Below are positions 31,357-41,200 of a stretch of DNA of 52,383 bases, one piece after another (the first letter of the stretch is position 1; the number at the start of each line of letters is the position of its first letter). The translations under genes were made by a program, and so were the position numbers. The DNA is taken from contig CAYVRC010000015.1 in assembly GCA_964453205.1 (NCBI GenBank), positions 1 to 52,383 on the forward strand, given 5' to 3'. Origin of the DNA: Crateriforma sp964453205. GTDB taxonomy: Bacteria; Planctomycetota; Planctomycetia; Pirellulales; Pirellulaceae. The notes below the pieces were generated by a model. That model had not been told where the DNA came from, did no database searches, and saw nothing but the letters and a program-made list of their open reading frames with translations.

Positions 31357-33270
31357 TCAGGGCCGAAGTGTCGACACCGCTTCGGCCGGTAACGCGAAGG
31401 CCACGAACGCATCGCCGGCGCGTGTCCTTTGTTTTCCAGCTCCGCCGGCGGCGATGATCACGTACTGTTTGCCGTTCGCCAGGTAGGTCGACGGCGTCGC
31501 GTAGGCACCGGCATCAAATTGGTGCTGCCAAAGCTGGCGACCGGACGTCTTGTCGAACGCGCGGAACCGCTCGTCTTTCGTGCCACCGATGAACACCAGA
31601 CCGCCGGCGGTCACGATCGGTCCGCCGAAGCTCTCCGTTCCGGTCAAGGGAACGCCCCGCGCGGTGAGCTCGGGAAATTCGCCCAACGTCGATCGCCAGA
31701 CGAACGCGCCGGTGTTCAAATCGATCGCGTTGAGCTGTCCCCAAGGCGGCGCGATCGCCGGATAGCCTTCCTGGTCACGGAATTGGTTGTAACCGGTGTG
31801 TCGATATCGATAACGACTGCCCTGCGGCGCGGGGACCAGTTGGATGATGTTGGGCATGTTGGTGCTGTTGACGTACAAGACGTTCGAACCGGGGTCAAAG
31901 CTGGCACCGGACCAATTCGCCCCGCCGTGAAAACCGGGGATGACGACGGTGCCCTCCAGGCCGGGCGGATTGAACGCCGGGCCGCCGCGGATTTGGCGAA
32001 GCCGAGCCAGCACGTGCTGACGGTTGGCCGGCGCGATGTTCGTGACGTTGGACTCGTCCAGCTTTTGCGCCGCGAACGGTGGCGGCAGGGTCGGGATCGG
32101 CTGAGTCGATGCGGCTCGTTCGCCGGGCACGTCCGACGGCGGCACGATCCTTTCCTCGATCGGGAACAACGATTCACCGGTCTCGCGATGCAGCAGGTAA
32201 ACGAACCCGGTCTTGGTGACTTGGGCGACTGCGGGAATCGTTTTCCCGTCACGGACCACCGTGACCAAATTCGGATAAACCGGCAAGTCGTGATCCCACA
32301 AGTCGTGGCGAATGGTTTGAAAGTGCCAACGCCGCCGGCCCGTTTCCGCGTCGATCGCGATCACGCAGTTGGCGAACAAGTTGTCACCCAGACGATCACC
32401 GCCATAAAAGTCGAAGGCGGCTGATCCGGTCGCCACGAACACCAAGCCTCGCTTCGTATCCACACTCGCGCCGCCCCACGCGTTCGCTCCGCCGCGGTTT
32501 TTCCAGGAATCGTCTTGCCAAGTCTCGTTGCCGAATTCGCCCGAACGGGGCACGGTGTGGAAACGCCATACTTGATCGCCGGAACGGACGTCAAAGGCAC
32601 GAATGTCACCCGGGGCGCTGTCACCGGGGCCTTCGCCGTTGGACACGCCGAGGATCACGATGTCGTTGTAGATCGCCGGGGCGGACGTGGGGCCGTAACC
32701 GAGTTTCGCAATGTCACGTTCCAGGTCTTCGCGAAGGTCCTTCGCGCCGCGGTCACCAAAACTCGTATCCAGCCTGCCGGTTTTCGCGTCGATGCAGTAC
32801 AGACGACCGTCAGAGGTTCCGTGCAAGATCCGCCGCCGTCCGCCGTCTTTTTCGTCGGTCCAGTAAGCAACGCCGCGGTTGACGCCGCCCGAGGCGAACG
32901 GGCCGGCCGGTGGCCCGTACGACGCCGGGTCGAAGTCCCAAACGACTCGGCCGGTCGCGCCGTCGAGCGCAACGACACGACGATTCGCCGTGGTCACATA
33001 GGCGATCCCGTCGACGACGACCGGCGTGCATTCGATCGTCCGTCCGTTGCCGTCGGCATCCAATTCGCCGGTTCGAAACGTCCAAGCGACCCGCAAGTCC
33101 TTGACGTTGTCGGTGTTGATCTGGTCGAGCGTCGAATATCGTGCCGCGCCCCGGTCGCCACCGACGGCGATCCAGTCGTCGGACGACTGACCCGGCAAGG
33201 GATTCGCCGAAAGCCAAAAGGACAACAGCCAGAACGTCGCCAAAGAAACAATCGGTTTGCGTCGGGTCAT
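31357..33270 (-). CDS. PQQ-dependent dehydrogenase, quinoprotein glucose dehydrogenase-like
   Basis: The product has 637 residues. A signal peptide (about 1-27, SLATFWLLSFWLSANPLPG) directs it to the periplasm. It is an eight-bladed propeller of PQQ repeats: DWIAVGGDRGAARYSTLDQINTDNVKDLRVAWTFRTG, TGRVVWDFDP, GDIRAFDVRSGDQVWRFHTVP, NAWGGASVDTKRGLVFVATGSAAFDFYGGDR, HHDLWDHDLPV-type motif (RHDLWDHDLPV) and GGTKDERFRAFDKTSGRQLWQHQF. This matches the soluble domain of membrane glucose dehydrogenase and related quinate or polyol dehydrogenases. The N-terminal five-helix membrane anchor of Gcd is absent and no heme motif is present, so electrons must pass to an external acceptor. The substrate is unknown. 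The HpcH/HpaI gene lies 111 bases upstream on the same strand. Confidence 0.88.
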   Translation of the reverse strand: MTRRKPIVSLATFWLLSFWLSANPLPGQSSDDWIAVGGDRGAARYSTLDQINTDNVKDLRVAWTFRTGELDADGNGRTIECTPVVVDGIAYVTTANRRVVALDGATGRVVWDFDPASYGPPAGPFASGGVNRGVAYWTDEKDGGRRRILHGTSDGRLYCIDAKTGRLDTSFGDRGAKDLREDLERDIAKLGYGPTSAPAIYNDIVILGVSNGEGPGDSAPGDIRAFDVRSGDQVWRFHTVPRSGEFGNETWQDDSWKNRGGANAWGGASVDTKRGLVFVATGSAAFDFYGGDRLGDNLFANCVIAIDAETGRRRWHFQTIRHDLWDHDLPVYPNLVTVVRDGKTIPAVAQVTKTGFVYLLHRETGESLFPIEERIVPPSDVPGERAASTQPIPTLPPPFAAQKLDESNVTNIAPANRQHVLARLRQIRGGPAFNPPGLEGTVVIPGFHGGANWSGASFDPGSNVLYVNSTNMPNIIQLVPAPQGSRYRYRHTGYNQFRDQEGYPAIAPPWGQLNAIDLNTGAFVWRSTLGEFPELTARGVPLTGTESFGGPIVTAGGLVFIGGTKDERFRAFDKTSGRQLWQHQFDAGAYATPSTYLANGKQYVIIAAGGAGKQRTRAGDAFVAFALPAEAVSTLRP

Positions 33271-33381
33271 TTAGGATTCCTCGGTTCATTCCCGTTCGTC
33301 GCGGGGTCTTGCCCCGACACGTCGGCGGCAGGTGTGTGGATCATGGAAAGCTTTTTCGGGGGATCGAGGCATAATGAATCA

Positions 33382-34149
33382 TCACGAACGAAGCTTTTCC
33401 AAGTGCGTTTTCATCCCTTCCGACACGGAACCCGCGTCCGATCCCAAGGCAATGAATCGGAACCCGATGTCCTTGTGATGCTGGACGCTGTCGGATTTCA
33501 CCAGGATACCGGCGGTCTTGCCGTTGGCTTCGCTTGCCGTCACGACGCGCCGATGGCATTCGATCAACTTGTCGTTTTCGAACTCACCCGGGCAACCCAG
33601 GTTCACCGACAAATCGAGCGGTCCGACGAACAGCACATCGACGCCCTCGACGGCCGCGATGTCTTCGGCCGCCTCCACCGCTTCGGGCGTTTCGATTTGG
33701 ACGATCACCAAGCTGTTGTCGTTCGCGTCGTCGAAATAGGCCTGCCAGTCCTGTCCGTAATTCGTCGCGCGGATCAGGCCGGCGACGCCTCGCTTTCCTT
33801 GCGGCGGATACTTGATGGCCTCGACGGCGCGTTCCGCCTCGGCGACCGAACTGACGTAGGGAAACATCACGCCGGCGGCTCCGCTGTCCATGACGAATTT
33901 CACCGTGTCGGCGTCGACGCTGGGGATGCGAACGACGGGCGAGGACTTTGAACCGCGACAGGCCAAAAGCATTCCCCGCAAATCGGCAAGCGACCCACTG
34001 CCGTGCTCCAAATCGATCAACAGCCAATCGAATCCGACGCTTGCGGCGATCTCCACCGACGTCGCCGATCCGAGGTTCAAAAAGGTTCCGGCCAAAACTT
34101 CTTGATGAAGCCGATAGCGATCGATCCACTGGGGTAACGTGCTGGTCAT
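33382..34149 (-). CDS. HpcH/HpaI family aldolase
   Basis: The product has 255 residues and the class II metal-dependent aldolase barrel. Visible motifs are the start GTFLNLGSATSVEIAASVGFDWLLIDLEHGSG (with the family's D-x-EH), VVRIPSVDADTVKFVMDSGAAGVMFPYVSS, KYPPQGKRGVAG, VQIETPEAVEAAEDI with the metal-binding glutamate, and GPLDLSVNLG with the metal-binding aspartate. Relatives cleave 2-keto-3-deoxy sugar acids (for example 2-keto-3-deoxy-L-rhamnonate) or 4-hydroxy-2-oxoheptanedioate to pyruvate plus an aldehyde. The substrate cannot be set from sequence. The ATG at 34149 starts the conserved part; the longer start at 34230 would translate the 7-base repeat. Confidence 0.9.
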   Translation of the reverse strand: MTSTLPQWIDRYRLHQEVLAGTFLNLGSATSVEIAASVGFDWLLIDLEHGSGSLADLRGMLLACRGSKSSPVVRIPSVDADTVKFVMDSGAAGVMFPYVSSVAEAERAVEAIKYPPQGKRGVAGLIRATNYGQDWQAYFDDANDNSLVIVQIETPEAVEAAEDIAAVEGVDVLFVGPLDLSVNLGCPGEFENDKLIECHRRVVTASEANGKTAGILVKSDSVQHHKDIGFRFIALGSDAGSVSEGMKTHLEKLRS

Positions 34150-34169
34150 GGTCAATCCAAGTCGACGAA

Positions 34170-34197
34170 GAAATCCGAAATCCGAAATCCGAAATCG
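34170..34197. repeat. Four tandem copies of a 7-base repeat
   Basis: GAAATCC occurs three times in a row from 34170 to 34190, and a fourth unit GAAATCG completes the array at 34191-34197. It lies between the NIPSNAP gene and the aldolase gene, 20 bases upstream of the aldolase start on the minus strand. Being 7-mers, length changes would shift any frame running through it, so it is unlikely to be coding. Confidence 0.9.
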
Positions 34198-34317
34198 GAG
34201 CGAGGAAACGAGGCAGAACGAAGCCGGCATCGACCGGCGGTTCTTTACCGAGCCGTACGAAGACGTCCGGCGATCGATCGACGGCTACCCGTCGATTTTG
34301 CGGTGAAACCCGGGTCG

Positions 34318-35070
34318 CTACTTCACGGCCGAGTAATCCGTCGCCGTCATGTAGGTCGAGATGATCGGGGCGGCCAGTTTGCCGACGCCCGAGGCCTTCG
34401 CCGCGGCCTTCCAGTCGGGATCGGCGATGAAGGCTTTCCAAGATTCCTTGGCCGCTCCGGTGTTTTCGTGTTCGATGATGTAGATCAACGTGTCGGCGGA
34501 GTCCGGTTCATCGGCCGAGTGCCAGTAACCCAGCGAACGGATACCGTGCTTTTTGAACAAGCCGATGGTGTGGTCGCGAAAACGTGCGTCCAACGCGTCC
34601 AACTTGCCTTCGGCCGCCTTGTAGATGCGAAGCTCGAACACGTCGTCCTGGTCGCTGTCACCATTTTCCCACGAAGGTGAGTAATCGGTAGCGTTCATGT
34701 AGGTCGATTCCGGCGGCTTTGCCAACTTGCCGACTCCCGATGCGTCGCGAGCCGCGTGCCATTCGGGGTCTTGGCCGAAAGCTTTCCAGGACGCCTTCGC
34801 GGCTTCACGACTGGCGTGTTTGATGATGTAAATCAGCGTGTTCTTCGACGCCTCTTCGTCGGTCGGCACCCAATACCCGATCGATTCAATGCCGTGCTTC
34901 TTGAACAACCGGGTCGTGTGGTCGCGGAAACGTGCGTTCAACGCATCCAGCTTGCCCGCGTTGGTTTCGTAGATGCGGAGTTCGTAGACATCGGCGGTCG
35001 CGGTGGGCGAAAAACCCGTGCAAACGAGCAGGGTGATCGGTAAAAGGCAAAATCGGGCGACGTGATTCAT
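34318..35070 (-). CDS. Exported double NIPSNAP-domain protein
   Basis: The product has 250 residues. Residues 1-26 form a signal peptide (FCLLPITLLVCTGFSPTATA). The rest is an internal duplication of a NIPSNAP domain of about 110 residues: VYELRIYETNAGKLDALNARFRDHTTRLFKKHGIESIGYW and VFELRIYKAAEGKLDALDARFRDHTIGLFKKHGIRSLGYW, each ending in ASGVGKLA...STYM-ATDYS. NIPSNAP domains have a dimeric ferredoxin-like fold and no known catalytic residues; exported copies are common in planctomycetes. The function is unknown. I chose the ATG at 35070 because it opens the signal peptide. The giant gene lies 191 bases upstream on the same strand. Confidence 0.9.
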   Translation of the reverse strand: MNHVARFCLLPITLLVCTGFSPTATADVYELRIYETNAGKLDALNARFRDHTTRLFKKHGIESIGYWVPTDEEASKNTLIYIIKHASREAAKASWKAFGQDPEWHAARDASGVGKLAKPPESTYMNATDYSPSWENGDSDQDDVFELRIYKAAEGKLDALDARFRDHTIGLFKKHGIRSLGYWHSADEPDSADTLIYIIEHENTGAAKESWKAFIADPDWKAAAKASGVGKLAAPIISTYMTATDYSAVK

Positions 35071-35232
35071 GGCATTCGAGAAAAAAGGAGGGCGAAAATG
35101 GGGACAGAGAATGGGGACACAACCAACACTCCGTCCGCAGATTCTAGCAGGTCGGCGGTCCGGTTTGACGGTTCGCCGACCACCGACGATCCGCATCTGC
35201 CACGCGACGATCCCCGTCAAGACGACGGCGAC

Positions 35233-35260
35233 CGCCGGAGGGGCGGCGATCCGTCCGGCG
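35233..35260 (-). terminator. GC hairpin immediately after the giant gene
   Basis: CGCCGGA (35233-35239) and TCCGGCG (35254-35260) form a perfect seven-base stem with a 14-base loop. On the minus strand the stem starts one base after the TGA stop of the giant gene. No T tract follows, so it is not a canonical intrinsic terminator; it may stabilise the 3' end or act in factor-dependent termination. Confidence 0.3.
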
Positions 35261-35261
35261 A

Positions 35262-38200
35262 TCAAGGCCTCAGAGGAGCGCCGAATCGGGCCGCAAATTC
35301 GTTCAAATCAGCCGAATCGATGAAGCCGTTGTCGTTGAAGTCCAACCATTCGTTGAACGCCGGCGAGGCCGCCGACGTCCCGAAGGAGCTTTGCAGCCCG
35401 GGCAAATCCGACGGACTGACGATCCGGTCGCCATCCAAGTCACCGAAGTACGAAAAGAACCGGTCGGCCGCGTCTTGCCCGAAGACATAGTCGCCTCCGT
35501 TGCGACCGTCGTCGTCTCCGTCCAGGGGCGTTGTGGTTCCCCGCACGCGGACCAGGGCGGCGTTCAAGCGAAGCTGGTAGTCGCCATCGATCAAGGCCGA
35601 TCCGTCGCGAGTCAGATCGCCAGCGAAGGTGACGTTTGCCACCGTGTCAGTTCCGTTCATTCGCGTTGAGACGTTGGTCGCGACGACACCACCGGTCGCT
35701 CCGGTTCGCTCGACCGTGACCGCACCGGCAAGAATTTCAACGTCGCCATCGATGACGAATTCCAATTGCGTGATTCGAGACCGTTGATCGGGATACGCCG
35801 CGCCGGGTTTTCCGACCCGAATGTCTTTTACGAAGGCTTGATCCTCGACGCCAACGACCAAAGCTTGTTCCAACCCATGGCCCGCCGCGTCGGTGACGCG
35901 CAGGCGAATCCGGTAGCTGTCTCGCGTTTCGAAGTCGATCACTTCGCCGCTGCGAATGAACAACTGACCGTTTTCGACGCGGAAACGCCCGTTGTCGTCG
36001 GCACCCTCGCCGGCGATCAGTTCGAAGGAATGAATCTCGTTCTCGGTCGCATCCTCGGCCACCAATGGGGACACGAAAACGTCGCGGGTTGCCGCGTCGG
36101 AGTTCTCCGGCAACAGGCTCGGCGGCCGGATCGACGTCGGAGCGAAGGGGTCGAAGGAGACTTCGAATGTTCTCGAACTCACGCCACCGTCTTGGTCATC
36201 CACGTCGATGGTCACCTGATAGCGGCCGGGTTGCTCGTAGACATGCTCGATGCTGAAGGTCTTGTCGTTTTGCAGCACGACGGGCCGTACGCTGCCATCG
36301 CCAAAGTCGGCCGAGGCCAGCCAAACGTCGTCGCCGGGATCGGCAAAGCTGCCCGAGAAGACCAGCGGAACGCCGGCCAGCATCGTGGGCGTGGGATCGA
36401 GCGTGACCACGGGCTCGACGTTGGCGGCATCGATGATGAAAGGTGCCGACGTGAGACTAGCGGTTCCGTCGGTCGCCGTCACCGCGACCTCGTAGCGGCC
36501 TTCATCGGTCGGCGTAAACGAGAAGCCGGGTTCGGTCGTCGTTTCGGCGACCATGCCACCGACCGTCCAGGTGTACGACGTGATCGGTCCGGCAAGTCCG
36601 AACGATGCCGGGTCGACGACCAAGTCGACCGACGTGCCTTCGATGGTGTTGATGTCCGCATCACTGACCGCGCGAACGCTCCGTGGCGACATCGACCGCA
36701 GACCCGCTTGGGTTCCCACCGTGATGACGGGTGGGGTGGGGGGTACGGAAAGAACACGCAACCGCGTCGTGTCCGAGGTTTCCTGTTCGTCGATGTCGCG
36801 TGCCTCAACTCGATAGTCCCCTGGCTCATCCGGTGTGAAGGTGAACGACTCCGTAAAGGCCTCGCCCACCACTTGGCCATTGTCCACTCGAGTGACGGTC
36901 CACACCGGCTGCGGGCCCGACGGGGCGGATCCTAGATCGAAAACAATCGTTTGCCCGACACTGGCCACGCGATCCGGGCCGATGTCCAAGGCACGCCGAA
37001 CCGGCAAGTCGGTCACCGAAGCGAACGGCAAGCCGGTGAAATCGGTCGGCCGCAGTTTGGGACCGTCGAACCCGTTGGCCCCCTTGTAGATGCGAAGGTA
37101 ATCCATCAGCGTCGCGCCGTTTTCTGCAGCACCGATATCACCGAAACGCAATCGATCTTCCGAGAAAGTACCAGCGGTATAACCCGACAGCGGTAAGCCT
37201 GGATCCGTTGACAACATCACACCATCGCGAAACACGAAGAACTCGTTCGCGTTACCGGGTCTCTGAATCAATTGAAAGGTGTGAAACGAATCGGTGTTGT
37301 CTGCGGTGGAAAGAGTTACCGTGTCAACGCCTCCCGAAGGTGTATTGACCAACCATTTCACGGATTGCTTGCCGATGAACAGAGCCGCATTGATGCTTGG
37401 TCCGCCTGGGTTGCTGGATTTCAACGACGGGGCAATCACGAACGCTCCACGCGATCCTTCCGGCAAGTCCGGATCGACCGTCAGACTAAATTCGATCGTA
37501 TAGCCGGAATCAACCGTTGGCAGCAGCGTCGGCCAGAGGGTGTTGGGATCGGTGTTGCCGCCCACGTACTGCGATGTTCCAAGATGGAGCGTTCCATCGG
37601 TCACCGTCGGCCCATTGAACGGTCGCAGATCAGGAAAGCCGTTGTTGTCCAAGTCGACCAACGATTCGTCGAACGGATCGACGTCGAAGTCGTACTGATA
37701 GACGAAAGCGTCCGCATCGAAGTTCGGCAACGTCTGGTCGCCGAAGCCACTTGGCACGACGAATTCGATCGCATCCAAGTCACTGAAGGTCGCGTTCGGC
37801 ATCGTTGAAATGCGGTAATTGCCCGACAGGTCCGTCGAGGTACAAGCGATGATGCTGCCATCCGAGTTCCGAATGTGCAGCGTCGCACCGGGCACGGTGG
37901 CTTCACCCGCATCACGAATACCATTGCCGTTGGCGTCGACAAACACGGTCCCGTAGCGGAATCTGTCCGTCGGCGAAGTCTGCAAGTTCGTGAAATCGAA
38001 ACCGCTGAACGCTTCCGCCCCACCGCCGGCCGCCGATGCAATGATGGTGACGCGGACCGCGCCAAAATCGTCATCGGCCGGATATTCCAGAACCAAATGA
38101 TCATCGACCACGTGGGGTCGGACCCGCGGGTCGTCACTCGTCGCGGTAAAACGGTTGCCGCTGGCCGGCGTCACCACGGCGGACAAATCAACCGATGTGA

Positions 38201-41200
38201 CGCCGACGATTGACGCACTGGCCGCTCGCGTTGGGCGACCACGCTGATCGGCAGCAGCTGTGCGAAGGTTGGTTTGAAAGTCACCCAGTCGCCCGTCCAA
38301 CCCGTTACCCGAACTGTCAAAGATTAAATCGGGATGTGTCTCGTCAAATCCATAGTACGCACGCAGGTTCGGGTCATCAACGTCGACTTGACGACCACGG
38401 TTTTCCGCCAAGTGCTGTTCGATGGTCAGCCCGCCTGTGGACCAAAAATCGCCCCAGAAACGAACTTCGTCCAATTCCCCGTCGATCGCTTGATTGGTGT
38501 CGTAGGCACCTTGCACGTCGTCCTGCTCTTGCCCCAGCACCAGCCCGTCGGGGTCGACTTCAAGGGGTGTGGTATCGGTCAACACGCTACTGGTTTGCGT
38601 GGCGCTCGGACCTAGTTCGACGGCGTCGACGAAGACTCGAATTCGCGCCGCGGTGACGTCACGAACAATCGCGTAGTGGTGCCACTGGTCGTCATCAAGC
38701 TCAAAATGGGTTTGGAAGTCATAGCCCGCTTCGTTCCGATTAGCGATGCGAATCGTGCGGTCGTTGAGCAGCATCACGAAGAACTCGTTCTCGGCACCTT
38801 GGGCGCGCGCGGCCGATACGACCGTCGCCTCGGTCGCGTCGTTGGACTTGAACCAAAACTCGACCAAAAAGGACTCCGCTCCATCGAGCACGTCAGCGGG
38901 CAAGCGAGCAACTTGATTGTTGAAGGAAAGCGAGCCGTGACGTACGTTGACCGGCGCGATCGGTCCCATTTCCGGTACAGGGCCAGCGTCGCTGAGGAAG
39001 ACTTGCAGATTGGGATTGGCGAGTGCGACGAGCGGTAGAATCTCGCTTCGTGAATGATCGTTGATCGGATTGTCAAGTAACGACAGCGATCTCGGGCTCA
39101 GCGTCGGCGTCGAAACCGGTTGCAGCCGAACCGCATCCGCGGAAAGGGTTTGCCCATCAACACCGGTCAGTGTCACGGTGATGGGTTCGTCACCGGCGGT
39201 CACCCGACCGAGTGATTCCCAGGGCACGCCGCCGAACAGGACGTTCTCACCGGCCAGGGCTGCCGCCGCCCCCGGAGCAAAGGTTTGTCCGATACGAAGG
39301 TTGAAATCATCACCCTGAACGCCACTGACCGTGAACGTCACGTCTTGCGGATTATCAATCGACAGCACCGGCCAGGTCGCAAAGAGGTCGACTTCGGTTC
39401 CCGCCGCGACATCAAACGTCCAAGTGGCCGAGCTAGGTTCGTCGCTGAAGCGATCGTCTTTGCTGAACCGGTAATTGCCCTGCCAAGACACTTCGTTGGC
39501 AACCAACTCGCTTTGCCAGTCGCCCACGGTCTCCAAATAGCCAGGGTCGTCTTTATCGATCACCTGGATCCCCGCCAGCGGCGACAGGTCACGAATCTGG
39601 TTGCCGTCGAGATTGAGAACGCGAGCGTTTGCCAAGTTGGTCGGAAAGCGTGTCAGTTCGTTATCACTCAAATCGACAAATCGCAAGTTGGGAAGCAATT
39701 CCAGCCCATCGGTATCCGTCAGGGCCAAGCCAGAAAGATCGAGCGATTCGATCTGTGCCAGTTCACTGGCCAGCCAGGGCCCGTGAAATACCGGATTGCC
39801 AAGCGAATCCGCCGTCACCGGATGTCTTAGTTCACCGGCAATGGCGATCGCGATGGTAGGCGCAAAACTGTTCGGATCGACTCGTTGATCGGTTTGAGCC
39901 GGCAGGACTTCCTCGGCGCGGGTCGCGAAGCGGTCGGTGGTGTCGGGGGCTCTGAATTGCAACAGATCGGGAATTTCAAAGGTGCTGCCGACGATCAATT
40001 CGTCCTCGTCATCTTGGCCTCGCAGCACATCCCCGTCCGGACCACCGGTAATCCGATCCGACCCCGGTCCGCCGGTGATGCGGTCCAGATCCGTGGGCGG
40101 ATGCGAATAACCCAACGTGGGTGCGGAAACTTCCAGGGCGAAACTGAACTCGCGATCGGCGTCGACGCCGGGGGCTCGCACGACTTGCAAGTAGTACGTT
40201 CCCGCCTTGGTGTTCCGCAAATCGACCAAGGTTTGATCTTCGGCAAGCTGGCGTCCCCGATCGTCGTAGAGGCGGATGCGAAGTTCCGACGCGGCGTCTC
40301 GGTTGTCGACACGCACGAAATCGAGATCGTCGTCGGTCGCCCGACCATCCCCGGCGGTTCGAAAGCGGAACCAGCGCGACGCTTGGCCATCAAGTAGCTC
40401 GAAATCCGATCCGCCGAAACGTTCCACGTCCCCGGTTTGAGCGTCGACCAGGAAAGGACCGCGGTTGGAGAGTTCCACAACGTCCTCGTTGGCGGGCAAT
40501 TCGATGCCTCTGACCTGGCCTGGCAAGAAATAGACCTTCCCCGGTTCGGCCAACGCCCGAGCATTGCCGGCTTGTCCCGATGCTCCGAGCCACAAGTCAT
40601 CGACACCGTCGCCGTTGAAGTCTTGCAATTGGCTGAAACGAATGGACCCGAGTCGGTCGCGCGACCGTAACCCGGTCCACTGATGGTCGGCCATCGACAA
40701 ATCGATCACGTTGCCGTCCGGTGAAGTGATGAACGATCGAAAATCAAAGAAGACGTAGGCATCACCTCGATCGTTGGAGTCGAACCCAAACCCGTCGATC
40801 GCTGCGACAACGACCTCGGGGACACCCACGACCAAATCGGGGCGACCGTCGGCATCGAGATCGCCGACGGCGGACGTCAGCGAGCCGCTATGTGCCAATC
40901 GCAATGCCGCCGGGACATCCGTTTGCCTGACCGTCAGTGCCGGTTGGGGATCGCTGGTCATTCCTCTCCGCCAAGACGCCCCGCCCCTGAAGACCAGCAC
41001 GCTACCGGCCAGTTCGTCGGCACTTTCCGTTGTTCGATGAACCACGAAATCGTCGTAGCCGTCCCCGTCAAAGTCACCGACGGCGCGGACCGAGTCGGCC
41101 CCGCCGGCGACGGTGAAATGCGATCCGCCCTCCTGTGCGATCTCGATGGTGTTGACCGAACCGAATGCCACGTCACGTCCGAGGACCAAGAACACTTCCC

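Noticed and set aside
35097..35119. Short direct repeat AATGGGGACA (twice, 13 bases apart) as remnant of a mobile element
   Set aside because: Only ten bases are repeated, with no terminal inverted repeats or transposase trace nearby. It is too little to call an element.
35062..35490. 142-codon plus-strand frame across the end of the giant gene
   Set aside because: It overlaps the dockerin-coding end of the giant gene antisense and has no domain or ribosome binding site.
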